DNA from: an uncultured Lachnospiraceae bacterium
GTDB taxonomy: Bacteria; Bacillota; Clostridia; Lachnospirales; Lachnospiraceae
Length of the DNA stretch: 39,157 nt
Direction: 5' to 3'
Assembly: GCA_948470755.1 (NCBI GenBank)
Contig: CAOKPU010000026.1
Coordinates: forward strand, 1 to 39,157
In this document: positions 7,504-15,769 of the stretch, piece by piece
Numbering within the stretch: position 1 is the stretch's first letter
Layout: every line of letters starts with the position of its first letter
The notes under the pieces: model-generated
The model's input: the letters and a program-made list of their open reading frames with translations, nothing else
What the model was told of the DNA's origin: nothing
Databases searched by the model: none
Program-made: the position numbers and the translations under genes

Positions 7504-8553
7504 ATGACGTTAAAAGAAATCGCTTCTTTGGCCGGCGTTTCCCCTTCCACAGTCTCCAGGGTCATCAACCATCCCGGCTCCAAAGCAGCAAGCCGGGAAG
7601 TGGAAAACAAAATATGGCAGATCATCCGTGAAACCGGCTATATCCCGGACGCCTCCGCCAGAAACTTGAAACTCCGCTCTGTTTTGGCGCAAAATCAGGC
7701 CAGGCAAAAGGCCATCGGCTGCATTCTCGCCCGGACTCATACTTCGGATCCTTTTTTTTCCAAAGTGACCAGGGGGTTGGAACGGGAAGCTTTGCGCAAC
7801 GGCTATACGGTAAAATATATTTTTTCCTATGAGGATCTTAGGAATCCGGATATCCAGGAGGCCATCCAGCAGACCAAAGTAGAAGGCGTAGCGCTTTTAG
7901 GACGCCCTGATTCCAAGATGCGTTCTTTCTTAAAGACGAATTATAAAAAAATCATTTATGCAGGGCTGAACAATATTGATTCGGAATTCGACCAGATTAC
8001 GTGCAATGCTTACCTTGCTTCCAAAACCGCCGTCAGCTATTTGGCGGAACTGGGGCATACCCATATCGCTTATTTAGGAGAGCGGAAAAATGAGATCCGT
8101 TACCGTGGTTATTTGGATGCGATTTCCCAACTCGCCCTGCCGCTTAACCGGGAACGCATCATCGACATCCATCTTTCCGCCGAGGACGGCTACCGGGCAG
8201 CCGCAAAGCTTTTATCCTCCACACGCGATGTCACCGCTTTATTCTGCGCCAACGACCTGACGGCCATCGGCGCCATGAAAGCAGCCAAAGAATCCGGCTG
8301 CCGCATTCCGGAAGAACTGTCCGTGATCGGCATTGACGATATCGAAACCTGCCAATATACTACCCCTATGCTCACCACCATCCATATCCCGATGGAAGAC
8401 ATGGGGATAATGACGGCCAAGATATTGATCGACCGGATTGAAACCGGAAAGCGGATCCCTATGAAAGTAGAACTTCCGTTCCGCCTGATCCGGCGGGGAA
8501 GCTGCGCAGCCCCGCCCTCCAAACCAAACCACCCGCCCCAGGCGATGGAATAG
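7504..8553 (+). CDS. LacI-family transcriptional regulator
   Basis: The 349-residue protein opens with a classic LacI helix-turn-helix (TLKEIASLAGVSPSTVSRV) and a hinge around residue 50. A periplasmic-binding-protein-like effector domain follows, including the family motifs ALFCANDLTAIGAMKA and PEELSVIGIDDIE. Such proteins bind palindromic operators and are released or recruited by a sugar or sugar phosphate. The strong site GGGAGGAGGG precedes the ATG. It is divergent from the six-gene operon and 44 bp upstream of the epimerase gene, so it most likely controls this cluster through the sites at 6008 and 7434. The effector cannot be read from sequence. Confidence 0.93.
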   Translation: MTLKEIASLAGVSPSTVSRVINHPGSKAASREVENKIWQIIRETGYIPDASARNLKLRSVLAQNQARQKAIGCILARTHTSDPFFSKVTRGLEREALRNGYTVKYIFSYEDLRNPDIQEAIQQTKVEGVALLGRPDSKMRSFLKTNYKKIIYAGLNNIDSEFDQITCNAYLASKTAVSYLAELGHTHIAYLGERKNEIRYRGYLDAISQLALPLNRERIIDIHLSAEDGYRAAAKLLSSTRDVTALFCANDLTAIGAMKAAKESGCRIPEELSVIGIDDIETCQYTTPMLTTIHIPMEDMGIMTAKILIDRIETGKRIPMKVELPFRLIRRGSCAAPPSKPNHPPQAME

Positions 8554-8597
8554 TTACCGCAAATGCTTAACCATAAAAAAGAAAGGATGAAATTATT

Positions 8598-9482
8598 ATG
8601 CAGCTCACTTTAAAAAGCCAAGGTTACACAGTCACCGTTGAATCCCTAGGCGCAGAATTGAAATCTTACAAAAATGAAAGCGGCAGGGAATTTATCTGGA
8701 ACTCCAACCCGGATTTCTGGCCCCGCTCCTCCCCGCTTCTATTTCCCTCCATCGGCAATCTGCGCGATGGAAAGACTATCATTAACGGAAAAGAATACGA
8801 GATCCCCAAACATGGCTTCGTCCGCGATATCGATATGGACCATGAAAAAGAAGCGGAGAACAAAATCACCTTTTCCTGCTGTTATAACGAGGAGACTTTA
8901 AAATGCTATCCCTTCCGGTTCCGTTTCCAACAGTCTTATGAACTGGACGGCCCTCTGCTTAGCACTTCCTATGTCATTACCAATGACGATGATAAAGATA
9001 TGTATTTCCATTTAGGCGCACATCCTGGTTTCATGTGCCCTCTGGAAGAAGGGGAAAGCTTCTCCGACTATGTACTTAAGTTCCCTTTCGAGGAAACATG
9101 CGACAGCCCGGTATATGACCTGGAAAACATGCAGTTTAACCCGGACAATACCAAAAGGTACTTAGACGACAGCGATACGATACAACTGGATTATTCCCTT
9201 TTTGATATTGACGCCATCGTATTCCCGCATTTAAAGTCCAAGAGCGTAACGCTGATGAATCCGGCTACAGGCAAGGGGATACAGATGGATTATCCTGATT
9301 TTTCCACCATCGCTTTTTGGACTCCTGCCCAGGTAAAAGCCCCCTTCCTATGCATGGAACCCTGGAACGGGGCTGCCATCTTTGCAGATGAGGATAATGA
9401 ATTCATCCACAAAAGGGATATCCAGACATTAAAGGCCGGGGAAAGCAGGACTTATCAGTTTACGATCCGCCTGCTCGTATAG
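8598..9482 (+). CDS. Aldose 1-epimerase (mutarotase) family protein
   Basis: The 294-residue product belongs to the galactose mutarotase-like superfamily of the LacX/YeaD kind. It has KHGFVRD, the conserved His in LGAHPGF, and a catalytic-type Glu in CMEPWNG. These proteins interconvert alpha and beta anomers of free aldoses or of hexose 6-phosphates. The ATG at 8598 has GAAAGGATG upstream. It lies directly after the LacI-type gene and probably shares its transcript, which fits a job of supplying the right anomer to the neighbouring sugar-phosphate enzymes. The exact sugar is unknown. Confidence 0.85.
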   Translation: MQLTLKSQGYTVTVESLGAELKSYKNESGREFIWNSNPDFWPRSSPLLFPSIGNLRDGKTIINGKEYEIPKHGFVRDIDMDHEKEAENKITFSCCYNEETLKCYPFRFRFQQSYELDGPLLSTSYVITNDDDKDMYFHLGAHPGFMCPLEEGESFSDYVLKFPFEETCDSPVYDLENMQFNPDNTKRYLDDSDTIQLDYSLFDIDAIVFPHLKSKSVTLMNPATGKGIQMDYPDFSTIAFWTPAQVKAPFLCMEPWNGAAIFADEDNEFIHKRDIQTLKAGESRTYQFTIRLLV

Positions 9483-9535
9483 GCCATACCGGATGGAAGA
9501 CCAATCATATTTTAAATATAAGGAAAAGAAACAAG

Positions 9536-9976
9536 ATGACAGAAACTATACTTATTTCTATAATCGACGGCCAGGGGGGAGGCATTGGGAAGCAACTGGT
9601 TGAAAAACTGGCTTCCGGCCTGCCAAAGGGGAAAAATATCATCATCCGCGCCCTTGGCACCAATGCGCTGGCTACCAATGCTATGCTAAAAGCCGGGGCC
9701 GACGACGGCGCAACCGGGGAAAACGCCATTGTATTCAATGCAGGGAAATCCCATATCATCGCCGGAGTAATGCCAATCGTCATGCCCCACTCCATTTTAG
9801 GCGAAGTAACGCCCCGCATGGCGGAAGCCATCGGCGCCAGCGATGCATTGAAAGTGCTGATCCCCCTGCCCAGGTGCAACACCCGGATCGCCGTACCTGG
9901 AACAGCCTCTTTAGGGCAGTGTATCGACCAGGCTGTAGAGATCATAAAAGAATATATCGAAAATCAGATCCCTTAA
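9536..9976 (+). CDS. DUF3842 family protein
   Basis: The 146-residue protein resembles the DUF3842 family of clostridia, whose function I do not know. It begins with IISIIDGQGGG-like sequence that looks like a glycine-rich nucleotide-binding turn after a first beta strand. It continues with IIRALGTNALATNAMLKAGADDGATGENA and a PHSILGEVTPRMAEAIG segment, consistent with a small alpha/beta fold. It lacks membrane segments and a signal peptide. The ATG at 9536 follows AAGGAAAAG. It is 53 bp downstream of the epimerase gene and may be the last gene of the lacI-epimerase transcript. Confidence 0.8.
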   Translation: MTETILISIIDGQGGGIGKQLVEKLASGLPKGKNIIIRALGTNALATNAMLKAGADDGATGENAIVFNAGKSHIIAGVMPIVMPHSILGEVTPRMAEAIGASDALKVLIPLPRCNTRIAVPGTASLGQCIDQAVEIIKEYIENQIP

Positions 9977-9984
9977 AGTTTTGC

Positions 9985-10022
9985 AGCAGCCGGAATCCGG
10001 GGAAAAGCGGAATCCGGCTGCT
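9985..10022 (+). terminator. Weak hairpin after the DUF3842 gene
   Basis: A 9-bp stem AGCAGCCGG/CCGGCTGCT (9985-9993 with 10014-10022) encloses a 20-nt loop and lies 8 bp past the stop codon. It has no immediate T-run, so termination here is uncertain. Confidence 0.4.
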
Positions 10023-10066
10023 ACAGGATATGAAATCGCTTTTTATATTCCCGGGAACACTTTTCC

Positions 10067-10095
10067 TTGACAACGCTCCGGCATTGCTTTATAAT
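10067..10095 (+). promoter_or_regulatory. Perfect-consensus sigma-A promoter
   Basis: TTGACA (10067-10072), a 17-bp spacer and TATAAT (10090-10095) match the housekeeping consensus exactly. It is about 255 bp before the ECF S component start codon, so transcription should begin near 10102 and yield a long leader. Confidence 0.85.
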
Positions 10096-10101
10096 AATTT
10101 T

Positions 10102-10349
10102 AATGTGCAATCTGAAGATTGTTATTCTTTTATATACTTATTGGACACTTACCGATACCATGAAGGTATGAGCCTTTTTTCAGAGGATCCCTTTTGAAAA
10201 AGGACAGCTTTTTTGGTATTTTTTTATGCATAAGAGCGGATGCCGGCCCGTTTCCGGCGCCTTTGCCGCCCGGATCTTATGGGATATGGAAAATACCTGA
10301 AAGAACAGCAACGATTCTAAGAAACCATAAAAAAGAAAGGATTGCCATT
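10102..10349 (+). promoter_or_regulatory. Long untranslated leader of the ECF S component gene
   Basis: Roughly 245 nt lie between the predicted transcription start and the ATG. The stretch holds small hairpins (CAATC/GATTG near 10108, ATACC/GGTAT near 10157), an AAAAAG/CTTTTT hairpin with T-rich sequence near 10195-10225, and a GC-rich block near 10240-10275. ECF vitamin transporter genes often have riboswitches, but I cannot match this leader to TPP, FMN, THF, cobalamin or preQ1 consensus. A regulatory RNA is an inference from length, position and a strong promoter. Confidence 0.4.
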
Positions 10350-10916
10350 ATGAAAAACCAAAATGTAAAAAATATTGTCAACGCCGCCCTCTGCCTTGCT
10401 TTGTGCATGGTACTCCCCTTCCTGACCGGACAGATCCCGCAAATCGGGAGCGCTTTGTCTCCGATGCATATCCCCGTCTTCCTCTGCGGTTTCCTCTGCG
10501 GATGGCCTTACGGGCTTGTTGTAGGCTTTATCGCGCCGATCCTCCGGTTTATGCTTTTTGGTATGCCGCCTGTTTTCCCTACGGGGATCGCAATGTCTTT
10601 TGAACTGGCAGCCTATGGCGCAGTATGCGGAATGCTTTATACAAAACTGCCCAAAACGATTCCCAATATTTATCTTTCCCTCATCGGTTCCATGCTCTCC
10701 GGGCGGATCGTCTGGGGGATGGCAATGACGGTGATTGCGGGAGTAAGTCAGGCGCAATTTTCTTTCCAGGCTTTTCTTGCCGGGGCTTTTCTTAACGCCA
10801 TTCCCGGCATTATCTGCCATTTAATATTGATACCTATTGTTATCGTCGCATTACAGAAAGCACACTTTATCGGACATGGACACTATCAGACAGCTCATCC
10901 TGACACACTTAACTGA
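10350..10916 (+). CDS. ECF transporter S component (substrate unknown)
   Basis: The 188-residue integral membrane protein has about six hydrophobic segments and an S-component-like pattern: NAALCLALCMVLPF, SPMHIPVFLCGFLCGWPYGLVVGFIAPILR and FGMPPVFPTGIAMSFELAAYGAVCGML. S components bind a vitamin or precursor and work with a shared EcfA1/EcfA2/EcfT module, which is not encoded here. The start at 10350 follows AAAGAAAGG; an upstream in-frame extension to 10194 is in leader sequence and is rejected. The next gene overlaps it by 41 bp, so the two are probably translationally coupled. The substrate is likely something the downstream kinase-like protein phosphorylates. Confidence 0.82.
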   Translation: MKNQNVKNIVNAALCLALCMVLPFLTGQIPQIGSALSPMHIPVFLCGFLCGWPYGLVVGFIAPILRFMLFGMPPVFPTGIAMSFELAAYGAVCGMLYTKLPKTIPNIYLSLIGSMLSGRIVWGMAMTVIAGVSQAQFSFQAFLAGAFLNAIPGIICHLILIPIVIVALQKAHFIGHGHYQTAHPDTLN

Positions 10917-11916
10917 ATATCCCTCTATGGAGCTTACCGACATGGTAAAGCTGCTTTATCAGCATGAATTTGGGCCGGGGCATATGATTTCCGATGAAGC
11001 CGGAAGCTTGCAAAGGCTTACCGCGGAATGGGAAAGCCTGTCCCATTCCCCATCCGCCCCTTTTATGGAAGCCATCGGCAACGGGCTTGTAAGAGTCCAT
11101 CTCGCCGCTCTTGACAAAACTGAGCTTCCTGCTTTAAACTCTATGTTCTGTCTGACCGCCGGCCATATAGATGGGAGCAAAGAAAAGTTCCTTCAATATT
11201 TAGACTGCCTACCTTCCTTTTTCCCGGACGCCGGAAGCTTTTTGACAGACTATAAAAAAAGAGGCTGTCCGCCCCTTAGCCATAGCAATACTTACCGTCG
11301 GGCCTACCATCCGGCTTACCGCGTCATTACGGAAGGTTATGCGCGTTTCCTACAATTGATCCGTTCCCTCTCTTTCTTGTTTCATGAGAAAGGGCGGCTT
11401 ATTGTTGCCATCGACGGTAACTGCGCTTCCGGAAAAACTACGTTAGGCCATTTTCTCTCCCTATCTTTTGATTGCAATGTTATCCCTATGGATGATTTCT
11501 TTCTGCCTCCCGGGCTGCGTACTGCCAGCCGCTTGGCAGAACCCGGCGGGAACATCCATTATGAGCGATTTGGAACAGATGTCAAAGAGGCTTTGCAAGC
11601 GGGAAGGACCATATCCTATCTTCCATTTTCCTGCAGTACTATGGATTACGGAAAAAGGATCATTTTACCCCCAAAACCCTTTACCGTGATCGAAGGTTCT
11701 TATTGTATGCGCCCGGAATTCTGCAGCCTCTATGATTACTCCGTATTCCTCTCCTGCCCGTATGACCAGCAGATTAAACGGATACGGATACGCAACGGGG
11801 AAGAAATGCTGCAAAATTTCATTACAAAATGGATCCCTATGGAAAATGCATATTTTGATGCCTTTCATGTAAGGGAAAACTGTTCCGTCGTCATTGAACA
11901 AAAAAGTGTGCGTTAA
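10876..11916 (+). CDS. Two-domain protein with C-terminal uridine kinase-like P-loop domain
   Basis: The 346-residue protein has two parts. Residues 1-165 form a domain I do not recognise, with conserved-looking HEFGPGHMI at 30-38 and a Cys/His-containing stretch near 92-97. Residues 175-346 form a P-loop kinase: Walker A GNCASGKT at 181-188, DDFFLP at 206-211, a VIEGSYCM segment typical of uridine kinases, and a basic lid (KRIRIR). It probably phosphorylates a hydroxyl of a nucleoside-like or vitamin-like molecule. It overlaps the ECF S component gene, suggesting an import-then-phosphorylate pair. The ATG at 10876 lacks a good Shine-Dalgarno; a TTG at 10837 is an alternative start. Confidence 0.75.
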   Translation: MDTIRQLILTHLTEYPSMELTDMVKLLYQHEFGPGHMISDEAGSLQRLTAEWESLSHSPSAPFMEAIGNGLVRVHLAALDKTELPALNSMFCLTAGHIDGSKEKFLQYLDCLPSFFPDAGSFLTDYKKRGCPPLSHSNTYRRAYHPAYRVITEGYARFLQLIRSLSFLFHEKGRLIVAIDGNCASGKTTLGHFLSLSFDCNVIPMDDFFLPPGLRTASRLAEPGGNIHYERFGTDVKEALQAGRTISYLPFSCSTMDYGKRIILPPKPFTVIEGSYCMRPEFCSLYDYSVFLSCPYDQQIKRIRIRNGEEMLQNFITKWIPMENAYFDAFHVRENCSVVIEQKSVR

Positions 11917-11935
11917 AACGCACACTTTTTTGTTC
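11896..11935. terminator. Bidirectional terminator between convergent genes
   Basis: A stem of at least 17 bp (GAAC, six A, GTGTGCG paired with CGCACAC, six T, GTTC) has a small A-rich loop. It includes the stop codon of the kinase-like gene and lies 15 bp from the end of the convergent GH3 gene, with A/T runs on both sides. It can terminate both transcripts. Confidence 0.88.
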
Positions 11936-11950
11936 TATAATATCTTCCCT

Positions 11951-14398
11951 TTATTCCACCGTCACGCTGCAAGTATAAGAACGCCTGCCCATAACATCCC
12001 TTTTCTCTCCCGAAAGAACCACTTCTTCACAAAAATGGATATCGTGCGCGCTTGTTCCTACCATGACGTCCATAACAGTAGGTTCCACTACAAATTCCAT
12101 GTCTTCATTATAATAGCCAAGCTGCGCCGTATCTAAAGTAAATGTCACTTTCTTTTCTTCCCCTGCCGCCAAAGATATCCGTTTAAATCCGGCTAATTGT
12201 TTTACCGGGCGGATCACATGGGCTTTTTTCGTATGATAATAAAGCTGTACGACTTCATCCCCTTCCCGTTCCCCGGTATTTTTTACCGCAAGGGATACAA
12301 CGATCTTCCCATCCGTAGGCACATTCGTCTCTTCCAGACAAAAATCCTTCAGTTCAAAGGTTGTATAACTTAATCCATGGCCAAAACAGAATAACGGGCT
12401 GTCATCCTCATCCACATAACCGCCGCTGAAAATTGCGGAACCATAGCCTCCGCCGGCGCCCGCCCTGTTATAGCCGCTTCCCGTCCTATGGTTATAAGTT
12501 ACCGGAACCTGGCCCACGCTGCGGGGTACGGTCATCGTCATTTTCCCACCCGGGTTTGCGCTTCCGTCCAATACATCTGCAATTACTTTTCCGGCAAACT
12601 GTCCCGGCATAAATGCTTCCAACATACCGTCTACATGCTCACAAGCCCATGGAGTTGCAAAGATACCCGGCCCATAAAGAACCAACACTACCTTTTTCCC
12701 GGTTGCACACAAAGCCTCCAGCAACTTCTGCTGTACTCCGGGCAGATCCAGCTTGCAGCGATCCTTTCCTTCCCCTCCTGTCACATTGACCCAGCCGGAA
12801 TTGCCGCCGCAGGCAAAAACCACCACATCGCTTTCCTCTGCCGCTTTTACCGCTTCCGCAAACCCGGATTCATCCGGGCCTATGATATCGCATCCCTTCG
12901 CATAATTAACTTCAAACCGTCCTTCCAGCTCCTCTTTTAAGGAAACTGCCCCCATAGAACGCAGTACGGAATTCATATCCCCGATTTTCTTTTTTTCCTC
13001 CTCTGTCAATGCCTTAAAGAAAGATGCAAACGGGTTTGCCGCCTCATTATCTTTCGCCTTAGCGGCTTCATCCGCAATACCGTTAAAAGATACGGAATCA
13101 TTTCCGCTTGCCCCTGCCGAAAGCATCTCCACATAAGCCGGGAAAGTATAACCGCTTACAGGATAACGAAGACTGTCCGCATGGGGCCCGATTACCGCCA
13201 GCCTGCTTCCCTTTTTCAAGGGAAGGACTCCATTGTTTTTCAAAAGCACCAAAGATTTTGCCGCTATTTCTTCCGATAGCGCATTCTTCTTGCTGTTCGT
13301 CATTGCCTCTTTTACTTTTTCCACATCCACATAAGGATTCTCAAACAAACCATATTCAAACTTCACCTTCAATACGCGGCGCACCGATTCATCCAGAACC
13401 GATTCATCCAACTGGCCGGAGCGTACATACCGGGGAAGTTTGGCAAAAGAACCTCCTACCGGAATCTCCGTATCCGTTCCTGCTTTTTTTGCCAGATATC
13501 CCGCTTCTTCATAGGTATCTGCAATATGGAAATCCGTCAACGTCTTCATGATGCCGGCCCCGTCGGAAGTAAGGATCCCCTCAAATTTCATCGTATCGCG
13601 CAGTAAGTCATGGGCAATCGCCCGGTTCGCTACCACGCACATTCCATCGATCTCCGCATAATTCGCCATCACGGAACTTACGTCCGCTTCCCTCATAGCC
13701 GCCTCAAACGGTGTGGCAAAGACCTCATACAGCTCCCGGCTGTTTAACCGGGTCGTCGCCGTATTCAGCCCTCCCTGCGTCTCGGAATATCCTAGGAAAT
13801 GCTTGGCCACACAGGCCACGCCGTCTTTTTTATTTCCCTGCATCCCTTTGATATAATGGATTCCCATTTGGCTGATTAAATAAGGATCCTCTCCATAAGT
13901 CTCATAAGTGCGCCCCCATCTGGGATCCCTCGCCACATCGATGACAGGGCTCATTGCAGAATTAATGCCCACTGCTTTTGATTCCTGCCCGATAATTTTC
14001 GTCATTTCTTCCACAAGATCCGGATCCCATGTACATCCTGCATTGACCTGTGCCGGGAAAAGGGTGCCGCCCATAGCCGGGTACCCGCATAAATTCTCCG
14101 ACTGCAAAGCCACCGGGATTCCGAGCCTTGTTTTTTCCATAAAATATCTCTGTATTTTATTTGTCAGTTCCGCAATCTTCACCGGGTCCGCCAGCCCTGT
14201 AATGGAATATTGGGTAAACCGCCCATGTCCATTGGGATACTTTTCCTTAAGCAGTTCCTCCCAGCCATCCCCCGCCATTAGGATTTCATTCGTAAGATCG
14301 CCGCATAGCTGTGCCGCTTTTTCTTCCAACGTCATCCGCGAAAGCAGATCTTCTATCCTCTCCTCTATCGTATACCCCGCATCCTTATACACTTCCAT
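11951..14398 (-). CDS. Glycoside hydrolase family 3 beta-glycosidase
   Basis: The 815-residue enzyme has the full GH3 layout. An N-terminal barrel carries RWGRTYETYGEDP (160-172), the substrate-binding KH at 199-200 and the likely nucleophile Asp279 in LTSDGAG. A second alpha/beta domain follows (SLVLLKNNGVLPL to MPGQFAG), then a C-terminal fibronectin III-like domain containing FGHGLSYTTF. The family releases terminal beta-linked glucose (or xylose and similar) from oligosaccharides and glycosides. There is no signal peptide, so it works in the cytoplasm on imported substrate. The ATG at 14398 follows AAGGAG. It is the last gene after the symporter and phosphoglucose isomerase genes, which points to a beta-glucoside substrate. 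The nucleophile motif SDG rather than SDW is a mild departure. Confidence 0.92.
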   Translation of the reverse strand: MEVYKDAGYTIEERIEDLLSRMTLEEKAAQLCGDLTNEILMAGDGWEELLKEKYPNGHGRFTQYSITGLADPVKIAELTNKIQRYFMEKTRLGIPVALQSENLCGYPAMGGTLFPAQVNAGCTWDPDLVEEMTKIIGQESKAVGINSAMSPVIDVARDPRWGRTYETYGEDPYLISQMGIHYIKGMQGNKKDGVACVAKHFLGYSETQGGLNTATTRLNSRELYEVFATPFEAAMREADVSSVMANYAEIDGMCVVANRAIAHDLLRDTMKFEGILTSDGAGIMKTLTDFHIADTYEEAGYLAKKAGTDTEIPVGGSFAKLPRYVRSGQLDESVLDESVRRVLKVKFEYGLFENPYVDVEKVKEAMTNSKKNALSEEIAAKSLVLLKNNGVLPLKKGSRLAVIGPHADSLRYPVSGYTFPAYVEMLSAGASGNDSVSFNGIADEAAKAKDNEAANPFASFFKALTEEEKKKIGDMNSVLRSMGAVSLKEELEGRFEVNYAKGCDIIGPDESGFAEAVKAAEESDVVVFACGGNSGWVNVTGGEGKDRCKLDLPGVQQKLLEALCATGKKVVLVLYGPGIFATPWACEHVDGMLEAFMPGQFAGKVIADVLDGSANPGGKMTMTVPRSVGQVPVTYNHRTGSGYNRAGAGGGYGSAIFSGGYVDEDDSPLFCFGHGLSYTTFELKDFCLEETNVPTDGKIVVSLAVKNTGEREGDEVVQLYYHTKKAHVIRPVKQLAGFKRISLAAGEEKKVTFTLDTAQLGYYNEDMEFVVEPTVMDVMVGTSAHDIHFCEEVVLSGEKRDVMGRRSYTCSVTVE

Positions 14399-14488
14399 AC
14401 CTTAACTCCTTCCTTTGCCCCTGCATAGCGCTTATTAGCCATTTTGCCAAAACATCATCGCTGTATCCGGGCAATCTTTTTAACTCGT

Positions 14489-15748
14489 TCATCCCTGCTT
14501 CCCCAAAGCTTTAAACATCCACCCTTTATACGCCTCAACGCCCGGCTGGTCAAACGCATTCACTCCCATCAGCTTACAGGAGAGATAACACGCAAACTGG
14601 AAAAAATAAAATAACTGTCCAAAATGATAAGCATCCAGCCTGTCAATTTCCAGCGTAAAACACGGCATCTTCCTGCTGTGAGCCGTTACGGTAGCCTTAT
14701 ATGCTTCTTTATTGATATACCAAAAATCTTTCCCATCCAAATAATCAAAATAGTCCTTCTTCCCGTCGCTCTCCATAAGAAATGAATCCTGGCGTTCCTT
14801 TATATCCAGGAACGTTTCAAAAATGATCGGGGGGCCGTCCTGAAGGAACTGCCCTACCGAATGCAGTTCTTCCGAATATTCCCCCGCCACCGGAAAAATC
14901 CCCTTGCTCTCTTTCCCTTCGCTTTCCGCAAACAACTGGATCCACCATTTAAAAAAGTATTTGAACCTGGGTTCAAAACAAGCCAGCATTTCGATCCGGT
15001 ATCCCCGGTTATAGAAAAAATTACGCAGGCTGGCATACTGGTAGGCGATATTCCCCGGCGCATCTTCCTCATGCAGCTCTTTTTGCATATCATTCGCCCC
15101 ACGCACCAGTTCCCTTATGTCAATTCCCGCCACTGCCATAGGAAGCAGGCCCACATTGGAAATCGCCGTATACCTTCCGCCAATATTGTCGGGAAATTCC
15201 AAAAACATATAACCGTTGTCCTCACATAATTTTTCCAGGCTGCTTCCTGCCGTTCCTGTTGCAATAATGCGCTCCGCGGCCTTGCTTCCATATCTTTCGT
15301 GCAAATATTTGCGCAATACCCGGAAAGCCGCCCCCGGTTCCAACGTCTCAAAATTCTTAGCTATGCAATTAATATAGATGGACTTCCCCTCCAATTTCTC
15401 CAACGTCCGATTCAGTGCATGGGCCGAAAGCGTATTCCCGGCATATACGATTTCCGGCGTGCCGGGAAGCTGCAAAGCCTTTATCACGCTGCGGGCCGCG
15501 TTATTAGAACCTCCCACCCCGATCAGGACAAATACATCCGCATTCTGCCGGATATCCGCCGCCAGCATTTCCAGACGCCTTATCCTCTCTTCGCCGGCCC
15601 ACTCTTTGGTATCCAGCCATCCCTGACTGTCCTTATATTCCTCTTCCCCTTTCCGGGCAAGAGAAAGCACGCTTTTATTCCGGTCAGCAAAGCTGTCATA
15701 TTCTTTTTTCCATTCTTCCTCTTTGTTATGAATCCTCAGCTTTATCAT
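14489..15748 (-). CDS. pgi: Glucose-6-phosphate isomerase
   Basis: The 419-residue product interconverts glucose 6-phosphate and fructose 6-phosphate. Family motifs are GVGGSNNAARSV for phosphate binding, FPDNIGGRYTAISNVG, the catalytic Glu in QLFAESEGKESKG, the ring-opening His in EELHSVGQF, and the C-terminal Lys in DQPGVEAYK. The length is slightly below the 440-450 usual for Firmicute enzymes. The ATG at 15748 is preferred because GAGGTGG lies just before it; another ATG four codons upstream (15760) lacks this. It starts 21 bp after the symporter gene, so it is probably co-expressed to pass glucose freed by the GH3 enzyme into glycolysis. Confidence 0.93.
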   Translation of the reverse strand: MIKLRIHNKEEEWKKEYDSFADRNKSVLSLARKGEEEYKDSQGWLDTKEWAGEERIRRLEMLAADIRQNADVFVLIGVGGSNNAARSVIKALQLPGTPEIVYAGNTLSAHALNRTLEKLEGKSIYINCIAKNFETLEPGAAFRVLRKYLHERYGSKAAERIIATGTAGSSLEKLCEDNGYMFLEFPDNIGGRYTAISNVGLLPMAVAGIDIRELVRGANDMQKELHEEDAPGNIAYQYASLRNFFYNRGYRIEMLACFEPRFKYFFKWWIQLFAESEGKESKGIFPVAGEYSEELHSVGQFLQDGPPIIFETFLDIKERQDSFLMESDGKKDYFDYLDGKDFWYINKEAYKATVTAHSRKMPCFTLEIDRLDAYHFGQLFYFFQFACYLSCKLMGVNAFDQPGVEAYKGWMFKALGKQG

Positions 15749-15769
15749 GTTCCACCTCATCCACAGCCT

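Noticed and set aside
10289-10330. TPP-riboswitch-like ACCTGA segment in the ECF leader
   Set aside because: Only a fragment resembles the second half of the TPP motif; the CTGAGA element and the expected pairing are missing.
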